The notes under the pieces: model-generated
Seen by the model: only the letters and a program-made list of their open reading frames with translations
Database searches by the model: none
What the model was told of the DNA's origin: nothing
In this document: piece after piece, positions 1 through 4,614 of the stretch
Layout of the letters: each line of letters starts with the position of its first letter
Numbering within the stretch: position 1 is the first letter of the stretch
Assembly (NCBI GenBank): GCA_003500955.1
Contig: DNQP01000265.1
Coordinates: 1-11,071 of the forward strand
DNA: 11,071 nucleotides
Direction: 5' to 3'
From: Curvibacter sp.
GTDB lineage: Bacteria > Pseudomonadota > Gammaproteobacteria > Burkholderiales > Burkholderiaceae_C
Translations under genes and position numbers: made by a program

Positions 1-378
1 GAGTTCCGCAACCGCCTGGATGCCATCGTGAGCTTCAAGGCGCTGGACGAGCAGATCATCCTGCGTGTGGTCGACAAGTTCCTGCTGCAGCTGGAGACCC
101 AACTGGCCGAGAAGAAGGTAGAGGTTGCCTTCACGGACAAGCTGCGCAAGCACCTGGCCAAGAAGGGTTTCGATCCGCTCATGGGCGCGCGCCCCATGCA
201 GCGCCTGATCCAGGACACCATTCGTCGCGCCCTGGCCGACGAACTGCTCTTTGGTCGCCTGACCGAAGGTGGCCGCCTGACGGTGGACCTGGACGACAAG
301 GACGAGGTCTTGCTGGACATCCAGCCTTTGCCCAAGAAGGAAGGCAAGGCCAAGCCGGAAGAGGCGACGGCGGACTGA
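1..378 (+). CDS. clpA: ATP-dependent Clp protease ATP-binding subunit ClpA, C-terminal fragment
   Basis: This is the last 125 residues of ClpA, open at the left window edge. ClpA is the AAA+ unfoldase that feeds substrates, including N-degron proteins delivered by ClpS, into the ClpP peptidase in the cytoplasm. The fragment opens with the FRNRLD segment of the second AAA+ module. It then shows the C-terminal small domain with the sensor-2 motif GFDPLMGARPMQR, followed by IQDTIRRALADELLFG, a close match to the end of proteobacterial ClpA. A charged Lys/Glu-rich tail (KKEGKAKPEE) closes the protein, as is usual. The Walker motifs and the ClpS-binding N-domain lie outside the window. A GTG at 28 is internal and not a start. 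ClpB and ClpC are less likely because the ADELLFG ending fits ClpA best. Confidence 0.93.
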   Translation, partial: EFRNRLDAIVSFKALDEQIILRVVDKFLLQLETQLAEKKVEVAFTDKLRKHLAKKGFDPLMGARPMQRLIQDTIRRALADELLFGRLTEGGRLTVDLDDKDEVLLDIQPLPKKEGKAKPEEATAD

Positions 379-393
379 TCTCTCGTCCCCAAG

Positions 394-431
394 AAAAAAA
401 GCCGGCCCGTCTCAAGACAGGCCGGCTTTTT
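394..431. terminator. Bidirectional intrinsic terminator between clpA and the iron-binding protein gene
   Basis: A seven-base stem GCCGGCC (401-407) pairs with GGCCGGC (420-426). The loop can pair further as GTC (409-411) with GAC (416-418). An A run (394-400) lies to the left and a T run (427-431) to the right, so both strands read as a GC-rich hairpin followed by Us. It lies 16 nt after the clpA stop and 20 nt beyond the stop of the convergent minus-strand gene, and probably terminates both. Confidence 0.92.
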
Positions 432-450
432 GATGTGCGGAACGCGCTGA

Positions 451-1494
451 TCAGCGGAAGCCCACGCGATCCAGCATCTGCTGCACCGTGACCGAGTTCT
501 TGCCCACCACGCTGATCGGGATGGTTTCGCTCTTGAAGCTGCCGCCGCTCATGGCTTGCAGGGCGGGGTTGTCCAGCTTCACCCCCTTGGCGGCGGGCCA
601 CTCGTTGTTGCCGTTGGCGAAGTGTTCCTGGGCGGCCGGGCTGGCCAGGTATTCCAGGAATTTCACGGCATTCGCCGGGTTCTTGGCATGCTTGGCCACC
701 GCACCACCCGCAATGTTCACATGCGTGCCCCAGCTGGCTTGGTTGGGGAAGACCACGCCGATGCGCTCCATGACGGCCTGGTCCTCCGGCTTGCCGGAGC
801 GCATCAGGCGCGCAAGGTAGTAGCTGTTGCTCACAGCCACGGCGCATTCGCCCGAGGCCACGGCGCGGATCTGGTCGGTGTCGCCACCCTTGGGCGCGCG
901 CGCCATGTTGTCCACCATGCCCTTGAGCCAGGCTTCGGTCTTTTGTTCACCCAGGTGCTCTAGCACCGAGCCGAACAGCGACAGGTTGTAGGGGTGCGAG
1001 CCCGAGCGGATGCACAGTCGGCCCTTGTTCTTGGGGTCGCCCAGCTCCTCATAGCTGTCCACGTCCTCGCGCTTGACCTTGATCTTGTCGTAGACGATGA
1101 CACGGGCACGGGTCGAGAAACCGTACCAGGCCGAGGCACCCTCGGCGTTGGGGGTGCTGCGCAACTGGGCCGGGATGGCCGCCTCCAGGGCGGCCGACTT
1201 GACCGGCTGGAACAGGCCTTCGGCCTCGCCGCGCCACAGGCGGGCGGCATCGACCAGCAGGATCACGTCGGCTGGCGAGGCTGCACCTTCGGCGCGCAAG
1301 CGGGCCAGGATGCCGGCATCGTCGGCGTCCACGCGCTGGATGCGGATGCCGGTGCTGCGGGTGAACTGGCTGTACAGTGCTTCGTCGCTCGGGTAGTGAC
1401 GGGCCGAGTAGAGGTTCAGAACCTGATCCTGGGCCAGGACCGGGCCGACGGCCAGCAGGGCCGTGGCGGAGAGGGTGAAAATTCGCTTGAACAT
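451..1494 (-). CDS. Periplasmic Fe(3+)-binding protein of an iron ABC transporter (FutA/FbpA/AfuA type)
   Basis: A 347-residue extracytoplasmic solute-binding protein that should capture ferric iron in the periplasm for an inner-membrane ABC importer. Residues 1-21 form a Sec signal peptide ending VLA. The mature protein starts with the family motif VLNLYSARHYPSDEALY, followed by SPADVILLVDAARLW. Candidate iron ligands, by comparison with FutA-type proteins, are His33, Tyr34, Tyr169 (in CIRSGSHPYN) and the twin tyrosines Tyr225-Tyr226 (in SNSYYLARL). The spacing from Tyr169 to the twin tyrosines matches that family as I know it. The start is fixed by the signal peptide, although no Shine-Dalgarno sequence is visible upstream. 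No permease or ATPase gene is adjacent, so its partners must be encoded elsewhere. The promoter carries a Fur-box palindrome, which predicts induction under iron limitation. Confidence 0.92.
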   Translation of the reverse strand: MFKRIFTLSATALLAVGPVLAQDQVLNLYSARHYPSDEALYSQFTRSTGIRIQRVDADDAGILARLRAEGAASPADVILLVDAARLWRGEAEGLFQPVKSAALEAAIPAQLRSTPNAEGASAWYGFSTRARVIVYDKIKVKREDVDSYEELGDPKNKGRLCIRSGSHPYNLSLFGSVLEHLGEQKTEAWLKGMVDNMARAPKGGDTDQIRAVASGECAVAVSNSYYLARLMRSGKPEDQAVMERIGVVFPNQASWGTHVNIAGGAVAKHAKNPANAVKFLEYLASPAAQEHFANGNNEWPAAKGVKLDNPALQAMSGGSFKSETIPISVVGKNSVTVQQMLDRVGFR

Positions 1495-1521
1495 AGAAGT
1501 CGGCAGATAAAAGGAAAAGAG

Positions 1522-1550
1522 ATGATATACGGTATGCGAATCATTCGCAA
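1522..1550 (-). promoter_or_regulatory. Sigma-70-like promoter of the iron-binding protein gene
   Basis: Read on the minus strand, TTGCGA (1545-1550) and TATCAT (1522-1527) are separated by exactly 17 bp. Transcription would begin near 1515, giving a leader of about 20 nt. That leader is pyrimidine-rich and has no evident Shine-Dalgarno sequence before the ATG at 1494. The Fur palindrome lies inside the spacer and overlaps the -35 hexamer. Confidence 0.7.
1535..1549. promoter_or_regulatory. Fur box (ferric uptake regulator operator)
   Basis: TGCGAATCATTCGCA is a perfect 7-1-7 inverted repeat centred on position 1542. It follows the TGATAAT-N-ATTATCA Fur consensus with the TGCGAAT half-site common in proteobacterial Fur boxes. 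It overlaps the -35 and spacer of the promoter of a ferric-iron binding protein gene, where Fur with Fe(2+) would block RNA polymerase. It also lies upstream of, or within, the start region of the divergent patatin gene. Confidence 0.85.
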
Positions 1551-1581
1551 TAATTTCAATATTTCCCTCGGTTCAGGATGG

Positions 1582-2502
1582 ATGAGGGGCAGCGTTCTGC
1601 TGGTGCTGCTGGCGGCGCTGACGGGTTGCGCCGTCGTACCTCCCGCGGCGCAGGAGCCCGCGCCCCCAGCGCCCGTAGAGCCTGTGGCGCAGCGTTTGCC
1701 GCGCATTGGGTTGGCACTCGGCGGAGGCGCTGCGCGGGGTTTTGCGCATGTGGGGGTGATCCAGGTCCTCGAGGAAGCCGGCATCAAGCCGGACTTGGTC
1801 ACCGGTACCTCGGCGGGCAGTCTGGTGGCTGCCCTGTACGCCAGCGGGCGCAATGGCGTGCAGCTGCAGCGCGTTGCCGAAACCATGGATGAAGCCGCTT
1901 TCACCGACTGGACGCTGCCGCTGTTCAACCGCGGCATGTTGCGCGGCAGCGCCCTGGCGCGCTACGTGCACCAGCAGGTGGGCGGCCGCAAGATCGAGGA
2001 TCTGCCCCTGCCACTGGGCATCCTGGCGACCGATCTTCAGAGCGGGCAGGGCGTGCTGTTCGAGCGAGGGGACATCGCTACCGCCGTGCGTGCTTCCAGT
2101 GCCGTGCCCGGCCTGTTCGAGCCCGTGCGGATCACGGGACGCGAGTACGTGGACGGCGGTCTGGTGGCGCCGGTTCCGGTGCGCCAGGCCAAGCAGATGG
2201 GGGCCGAGCTGGTGATCGCAGTCGATATCTCGCAGGCGCCGGACGCCAATGTGCCCGGTGACATGTTCCAGATCCTGTTGCAGACCTTTGCCATCATGGG
2301 GCGCAGCATCAATGCGCTGGAGTTGCGAGGACCGGACCTGGTGGTGGTCCGGCCTGCGCTCACAGGAATGGCGGGTACCGATTTTGCGGCACGCTCACGG
2401 GCCATTCAGGCCGGACGTGTCGCCATGCAGCAGGCCTTGCCCCAGCTGCGTCTGGCCATCGATTCGGGCATGCGGCCCACGTCCCTGGCGGTGCCGAAAT
2501 AG
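1582..2502 (+). CDS. Patatin-like phospholipase family lipoprotein (RssA-like)
   Basis: A 306-residue predicted serine acyl hydrolase anchored as a lipoprotein. Residues 1-16 are a short lipoprotein signal ending in the lipobox LTGC (Cys16), then a Pro/Ala-rich linker to about residue 40. The patatin domain shows its defining motifs in order: the oxyanion-hole loop GGGAARG (47-53), the nucleophile elbow GTSAG with Ser77, and DGG with Asp191 completing the Ser-Asp dyad. RssA-like proteins of this size are common in proteobacteria, and their physiological lipid substrate is generally unknown. The ATG at 1582 gives a standard lipoprotein signal, but its AGGA is only 3 nt away. An in-frame ATG at 1522 has AGGA at an ideal 6-nt spacing, would add 20 residues and would place the Fur box inside the gene. 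The frame stays open further upstream only as an antisense shadow. Confidence 0.88.
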   Translation: MRGSVLLVLLAALTGCAVVPPAAQEPAPPAPVEPVAQRLPRIGLALGGGAARGFAHVGVIQVLEEAGIKPDLVTGTSAGSLVAALYASGRNGVQLQRVAETMDEAAFTDWTLPLFNRGMLRGSALARYVHQQVGGRKIEDLPLPLGILATDLQSGQGVLFERGDIATAVRASSAVPGLFEPVRITGREYVDGGLVAPVPVRQAKQMGAELVIAVDISQAPDANVPGDMFQILLQTFAIMGRSINALELRGPDLVVVRPALTGMAGTDFAARSRAIQAGRVAMQQALPQLRLAIDSGMRPTSLAVPK

Positions 2503-2509
2503 GCAAAAA

Positions 2510-2535
2510 AAAGCCCCATCTAGGGATGGGGCTTT
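2510..2535. terminator. Intrinsic terminator, strongest on the minus strand
   Basis: AAAGCCCCATC (2510-2520) pairs perfectly with GATGGGGCTTT (2525-2535) around a four-base loop. On the minus strand the stem runs into eight consecutive Us (A2505-A2512 on the plus strand), a strong terminator for the candidate small RNA or a long phasin transcript. On the plus strand only three Us follow, so it is a weaker terminator for the patatin gene, whose stop codon is 7 nt upstream. Confidence 0.85.
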
Positions 2536-2587
2536 GAAGGGATCCCTGAACCTGTTGGTTACGAAAGGACCCGAGGAGACAACTGGT

Positions 2588-2614
2588 GGAAAAACAAAAA
2601 ACCGCTGTTTTTCC
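2588..2614. repeat. Perfect 9-bp inverted repeat (5' hairpin of candidate small RNA)
   Basis: GGAAAAACA (2588-2596) is followed, after a 9-base spacer, by its exact complement TGTTTTTCC (2606-2614). On the minus strand the hairpin would begin about 3 nt after the predicted transcription start. It is AT-rich in a GC-rich chromosome and is not followed by a U run, so it is not a terminator itself. Confidence 0.7.
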
Positions 2615-2623
2615 GATGAGTGA

Positions 2624-2652
2624 ATTATGTCAGGGTTTTCCCTTGTTGTGAA
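2624..2652 (-). promoter_or_regulatory. Near-consensus sigma-70 promoter between the phasin and patatin genes
   Basis: On the minus strand, TTCACA (2647-2652, 5 of 6 to TTGACA) and CATAAT (2624-2629, 5 of 6 to TATAAT) are separated by 17 bp. No protein gene lies downstream on that strand before the terminator at 2510-2535, so the only product would be a transcript of about 115 nt starting near 2617. It lies inside the region a phasin read-through transcript would cover. Confidence 0.5.
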
Positions 2653-2678
2653 GCCTTGGTGCAAAGGCTTTGAAAACC
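2634..2678. repeat. Nested inverted repeat downstream of the phasin gene
   Basis: An inner 7-bp stem, AAGCCTT (2651-2657) with AAGGCTT (2664-2670), sits inside an outer 7-bp stem, GGTTTTC (2634-2640) with GAAAACC (2672-2678). It begins 23 nt past the phasin stop codon and would fold in the phasin 3' untranslated region. No U run follows, so it may stabilise or process the mRNA rather than terminate it. Part of it overlaps the candidate promoter at 2624-2652. Confidence 0.5.
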
Positions 2679-2701
2679 AGGGCCTATCCTGAACCGAGAG
2701 C

Positions 2702-3244
2702 TCAGCGCTTCTTGCTGGCGACCTTGCCGGCCTCAACCGTGCTGGCCGTCGCGGCCTTGAAATTCGATTCGGCCAGGGCCGCGGCCTGCTTGGCCGACTT
2801 CTGGGCGGTTTCAAGCACATTGCTGGCGGCAGCCACGGCGCTCTTCATCAGCGCGACGGCAGTTTCGGAGCCGGCGGGTGCGTTCTGAGCCGTGCTGTCG
2901 ACCACGTCCAGAAACTTCTTCTGGGCTTCGGCGAACTGGGCTTCAAAGGTCTTGCCGAACTCGGCACCGGTGGCGGCGGCGATGTCGTAGACCTCGCGGC
3001 CATAGCTGGCGGCCTTCTCGCCCAGGGGTTGCAGCAGGGTGGTGGGCAGAGCCATGAGTTCCTGGGGATCCTTGACGCTCAGCACGGTCTGGGTCTGCAG
3101 GGCGGAGTCGGCCAGCAGGGCCTTGGAGGTGGCGAGGTTGAGCTCAACCAGCTTTTCTACGCCTTCAAAGGCTTTGCCGGTCAGGCCGAAGAGGGTTTCG
3201 ATATTGGCTTTATTGGTGGCCAGAATTTGTTCAGCGGTCAGCAT
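2702..3244 (-). CDS. Phasin family protein (polyhydroxyalkanoate granule-associated)
   Basis: A 180-residue phasin of the PhaP/TIGR01841 type. Phasins are amphipathic, largely alpha-helical proteins that coat polyhydroxyalkanoate granules, limit coalescence and modulate granule size. Visible support includes the start [19 protein letters not shown], the central [19 protein letters not shown] segment typical of the family, and an Ala/Lys-rich C-terminal tail ending in VASKKR. There is no signal peptide or membrane segment. The start at 3244 is chosen because AGGAG lies 6 nt upstream on the minus strand. An upstream in-frame ATG at 3289 would add 15 atypical residues and lies inside the operator palindrome. 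The gene stands alone, with its own promoter flanked by two PhaR-like operators. No phaC, phaA or phaB is in the window. Confidence 0.93.
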   Translation of the reverse strand: MLTAEQILATNKANIETLFGLTGKAFEGVEKLVELNLATSKALLADSALQTQTVLSVKDPQELMALPTTLLQPLGEKAASYGREVYDIAAATGAEFGKTFEAQFAEAQKKFLDVVDSTAQNAPAGSETAVALMKSAVAAASNVLETAQKSAKQAAALAESNFKAATASTVEAGKVASKKR

Positions 3245-3280
3245 ACAGATCTCCTGATGAAGAGTGGACTTGCACAATGT

Positions 3281-3297
3281 ATGCTGCATTGCAGCAT
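3281..3297. promoter_or_regulatory. PhaR-like operator 1 (start-site proximal)
   Basis: ATGCTGCATTGCAGCAT is a perfect 8-1-8 palindrome with a CTGC-N3-GCAG core, the pattern reported for PhaR binding in PHA-producing bacteria. It begins at the predicted phasin transcription start, a position suited to repression. The regulator itself is not encoded in the window, so the assignment to PhaR is inferred from the motif and the phasin context. Confidence 0.65.
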
Positions 3298-3304
3298 GAA
3301 GCGA

Positions 3305-3332
3305 ATTCTAAACAGCCTCTGGCCGATGGCAA
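3305..3332 (-). promoter_or_regulatory. Sigma-70-like promoter of the phasin gene
   Basis: On the minus strand, TTGCCA (3327-3332) and TAGAAT (3305-3310) are separated by 16 bp. Transcription would start near 3298, directly at the edge of one 17-bp palindrome, giving a leader of about 54 nt. A second palindrome lies just upstream of the -35 hexamer. Confidence 0.65.
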
Positions 3333-3339
3333 GTGTTTT

Positions 3340-3356
3340 TTGCTGCTTTGCAGCAT
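3340..3356. promoter_or_regulatory. PhaR-like operator 2 (upstream of the -35)
   Basis: TTGCTGCTTTGCAGCAT matches operator 1 at 15 of 17 positions and keeps the CTGC-N3-GCAG core. Its centre (3348) is 59 bp from the centre of operator 1 (3289), and the pair brackets the phasin promoter. It also lies 106 nt upstream of the divergent thioesterase operon and could influence that too. Confidence 0.6.
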
Positions 3357-3357
3357 T

Positions 3358-3375
3358 CTAGGGTCCGTGCCCTAG
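3358..3375. repeat. 6-bp inverted repeat with CTAG ends
   Basis: CTAGGG (3358-3363) and CCCTAG (3370-3375) form a perfect inverted repeat with a six-base spacer, immediately beside PhaR-like operator 2 in the divergent region between the phasin and the thioesterase. It could be another protein-binding site or a hairpin in the thioesterase leader. No known regulator is assigned. Confidence 0.4.
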
Positions 3376-3413
3376 TGCAGGTCGCGGCTGCATGGGGCGG
3401 GCCGAGCGGAGGA

Positions 3414-3440
3414 GGGCTGTCAGGGGGCGGTTGGGCGGGG
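3414..3440 (+). other. Potential G-quadruplex motif upstream of the thioesterase operon
   Basis: Four runs of three or more G (3414-3416, 3423-3427, 3433-3435, 3437-3440) are separated by spacers of 6, 5 and 1 bases. This satisfies the usual G3+N1-7 pattern on the plus strand. It ends 21 nt before the chosen thioesterase start, so it would lie in the operon leader RNA if transcription starts upstream. In GC-rich DNA such patterns also arise by chance. Confidence 0.4.
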
Positions 3441-3461
3441 CTGGCAAAATCGGGGCTGCGC

Positions 3462-3914
3462 ATGAACACCGAAACAAGAAAACCCATGCCGGAGACACGC
3501 AGCGCCTATCCGGTCTGGCGGACCATCACCACGCGCTGGATGGACAACGACGTCTATGGCCATGTCAACAACGTCGTCTACTACAGCTGGTTCGACACCG
3601 CCGTCAACGCCTGGCTGATCGAGCAGGGCGTGCTCGACATCCATGGCGGCTCCACCATCGGCCTGGTCATCGAAACGCAATGCAATTATTTTGCGTCACT
3701 GGCCTTTCCGCAGACCGTCGAGGCCGGCATCCGCGTGGCGCGACTGGGCAACTCCAGCGTGCGCTATGAGGTAGGCCTGTTCGCCCAAGACGAGGAGAAT
3801 GCCGCAGCCCAGGGACATTTCGTTCATGTCTATGTGGATCGGCAGACCCGCCGGCCCGTACCCCTGCCGTCTGCCTTGCGGGCGGCGCTGGAGAAACTGA
3901 TGGTGCCCGTATGA
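3462..3914 (+). CDS. Acyl-CoA thioesterase, hotdog fold (4HBT/YbgC/FadM-like)
   Basis: A 150-residue cytoplasmic single hotdog-domain protein, the usual size for the 4-hydroxybenzoyl-CoA thioesterase family, which hydrolyses acyl-CoA thioesters to the free acid and CoA. The N-terminal signature [20 protein letters not shown] (residues 25-44) contains the family active-site segment. Asp30 aligns with the catalytic Asp of the D-x-D-x-x-G-H family pattern. The rest shows the usual strand pattern, including a [17 protein letters not shown] ending. The chain length of the substrate cannot be told. The ATG at 3462 is the first plausible start, but an in-frame ATG at 3486 is possible and neither has a good Shine-Dalgarno. 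The frame is open back to 3333 with an unlikely Gly-rich extension. Its stop overlaps the next gene by 4 bp, so it heads a four-gene operon. Confidence 0.88.
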   Translation: MNTETRKPMPETRSAYPVWRTITTRWMDNDVYGHVNNVVYYSWFDTAVNAWLIEQGVLDIHGGSTIGLVIETQCNYFASLAFPQTVEAGIRVARLGNSSVRYEVGLFAQDEENAAAQGHFVHVYVDRQTRRPVPLPSALRAALEKLMVPV

Positions 3915-4603
3915 CGGTGGATGAAGCCATCCGCACACGCATGTCGGTGCGCGCCTTCACGGCGCAGCCCGTGGCGCCTGAAGTGATACGCGACATCCTG
4001 GAGTTGGCCGCACGCGCGCCTTCGGGTACCAACACCCAGCCCTGGCGCGTGTATGTGCTGCGTGGTGCCAGCCGTGACACCCTGGTCCGACAGGTCTGCG
4101 CCGCGCACGACGCCTTGCGCGCCGATCCCTCGCTGGCCAGCGAATACCGCGAGGCCTACGATTACTACCCCGAGCAATGGGTCAGCCCCTACATCGACCG
4201 CCGGCGCGAGAACGGCTGGGGGCTTTACGGCCTGCTGGGCATCGGCAAGGGCGACAAGGACCAGATGCACGCCCAGCACCAGCGCAACTTCCGTTTCTTC
4301 GACGCGCCCGTGGGCCTGATGTTCACGGTCGATCGGGTCATGGGCCGGGGTTCGCTGGTGGATTACGGCATGTTCCTGCAGAACCTCATGCTGGCGGCGC
4401 GTGCGCGGGGCCTGCACACCTGCCCGCAGGCCGCCTGGAACGGTTTTGCCAAGATCATCCTGCCGCACATCGGCGCCGGACCTGACGAGATGCTGGTCTG
4501 CGGCATGGCGCTGGGCTATGCCGACCCCGAAGCCATCGTCAATACCTTTCACACGCCGCGCGTTCCCGTCGAGGACTACACGCGCTGGCTCGATGCATCC
4601 TAG
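3911..4603 (+). CDS. Nitroreductase family protein (FMN-dependent oxidoreductase)
   Basis: A 230-residue flavoenzyme of the nitroreductase superfamily. These enzymes form dimers, bind FMN and reduce nitroaromatics, quinones or other electron-poor compounds with NAD(P)H. Visible motifs are the N-terminal FMN-phosphate loop RTRMSVRAF (Arg10, Ser12, Arg14), [14 protein letters not shown] (36-49), the helix [20 protein letters not shown] and the C-terminal [12 protein letters not shown] with VNTFHTPR. The length and the ending [10 protein letters not shown] resemble 4-nitrobenzoate reductase-type members, but the natural substrate is unknown. Its ATG overlaps the thioesterase stop (ATGA), which implies translational coupling. 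The next gene starts 11 nt downstream. Confidence 0.91.
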   Translation: MTVDEAIRTRMSVRAFTAQPVAPEVIRDILELAARAPSGTNTQPWRVYVLRGASRDTLVRQVCAAHDALRADPSLASEYREAYDYYPEQWVSPYIDRRRENGWGLYGLLGIGKGDKDQMHAQHQRNFRFFDAPVGLMFTVDRVMGRGSLVDYGMFLQNLMLAARARGLHTCPQAAWNGFAKIILPHIGAGPDEMLVCGMALGYADPEAIVNTFHTPRVPVEDYTRWLDAS

Positions 4604-4614
4604 GAGTGAGAACC

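Larger units (their letters stand above)
2503..2617 (-). ncRNA. Candidate small regulatory RNA with an exposed anti-Shine-Dalgarno stretch
   Basis: Read on the minus strand, this 115-nt interval starts about 7 nt after a near-consensus promoter (2624-2652) and ends in a hairpin plus U8 terminator. The 5' end forms a 9-bp hairpin (2588-2614). The middle (about 2540-2587) looks largely unpaired and contains GTTGTCTCCTCGGG, the complement of a GAGGAGACAAC-type ribosome binding site. Promoter, 5' stem-loop, single-stranded CUCCU seed and U-rich terminator together form a typical Hfq-dependent small RNA layout. It could also be the tail of the phasin 3' untranslated region, either processed or simply non-functional. 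No known RNA family was recognised. Confidence 0.42.

Noticed and set aside
994..1581. Open frame antisense to the iron-binding protein gene that continues in frame into the patatin gene, giving a 502-codon fusion
   Set aside because: The upstream part is the shadow of a strongly supported gene on the other strand and has no family character. The patatin protein has its own lipoprotein signal from 1582.
2651..2670. AAGCCTT/AAGGCTT hairpin as the phasin transcription terminator
   Set aside because: No U run follows on the minus strand. The convincing minus-strand terminator is at 2510-2535, about 170 nt beyond the phasin stop.
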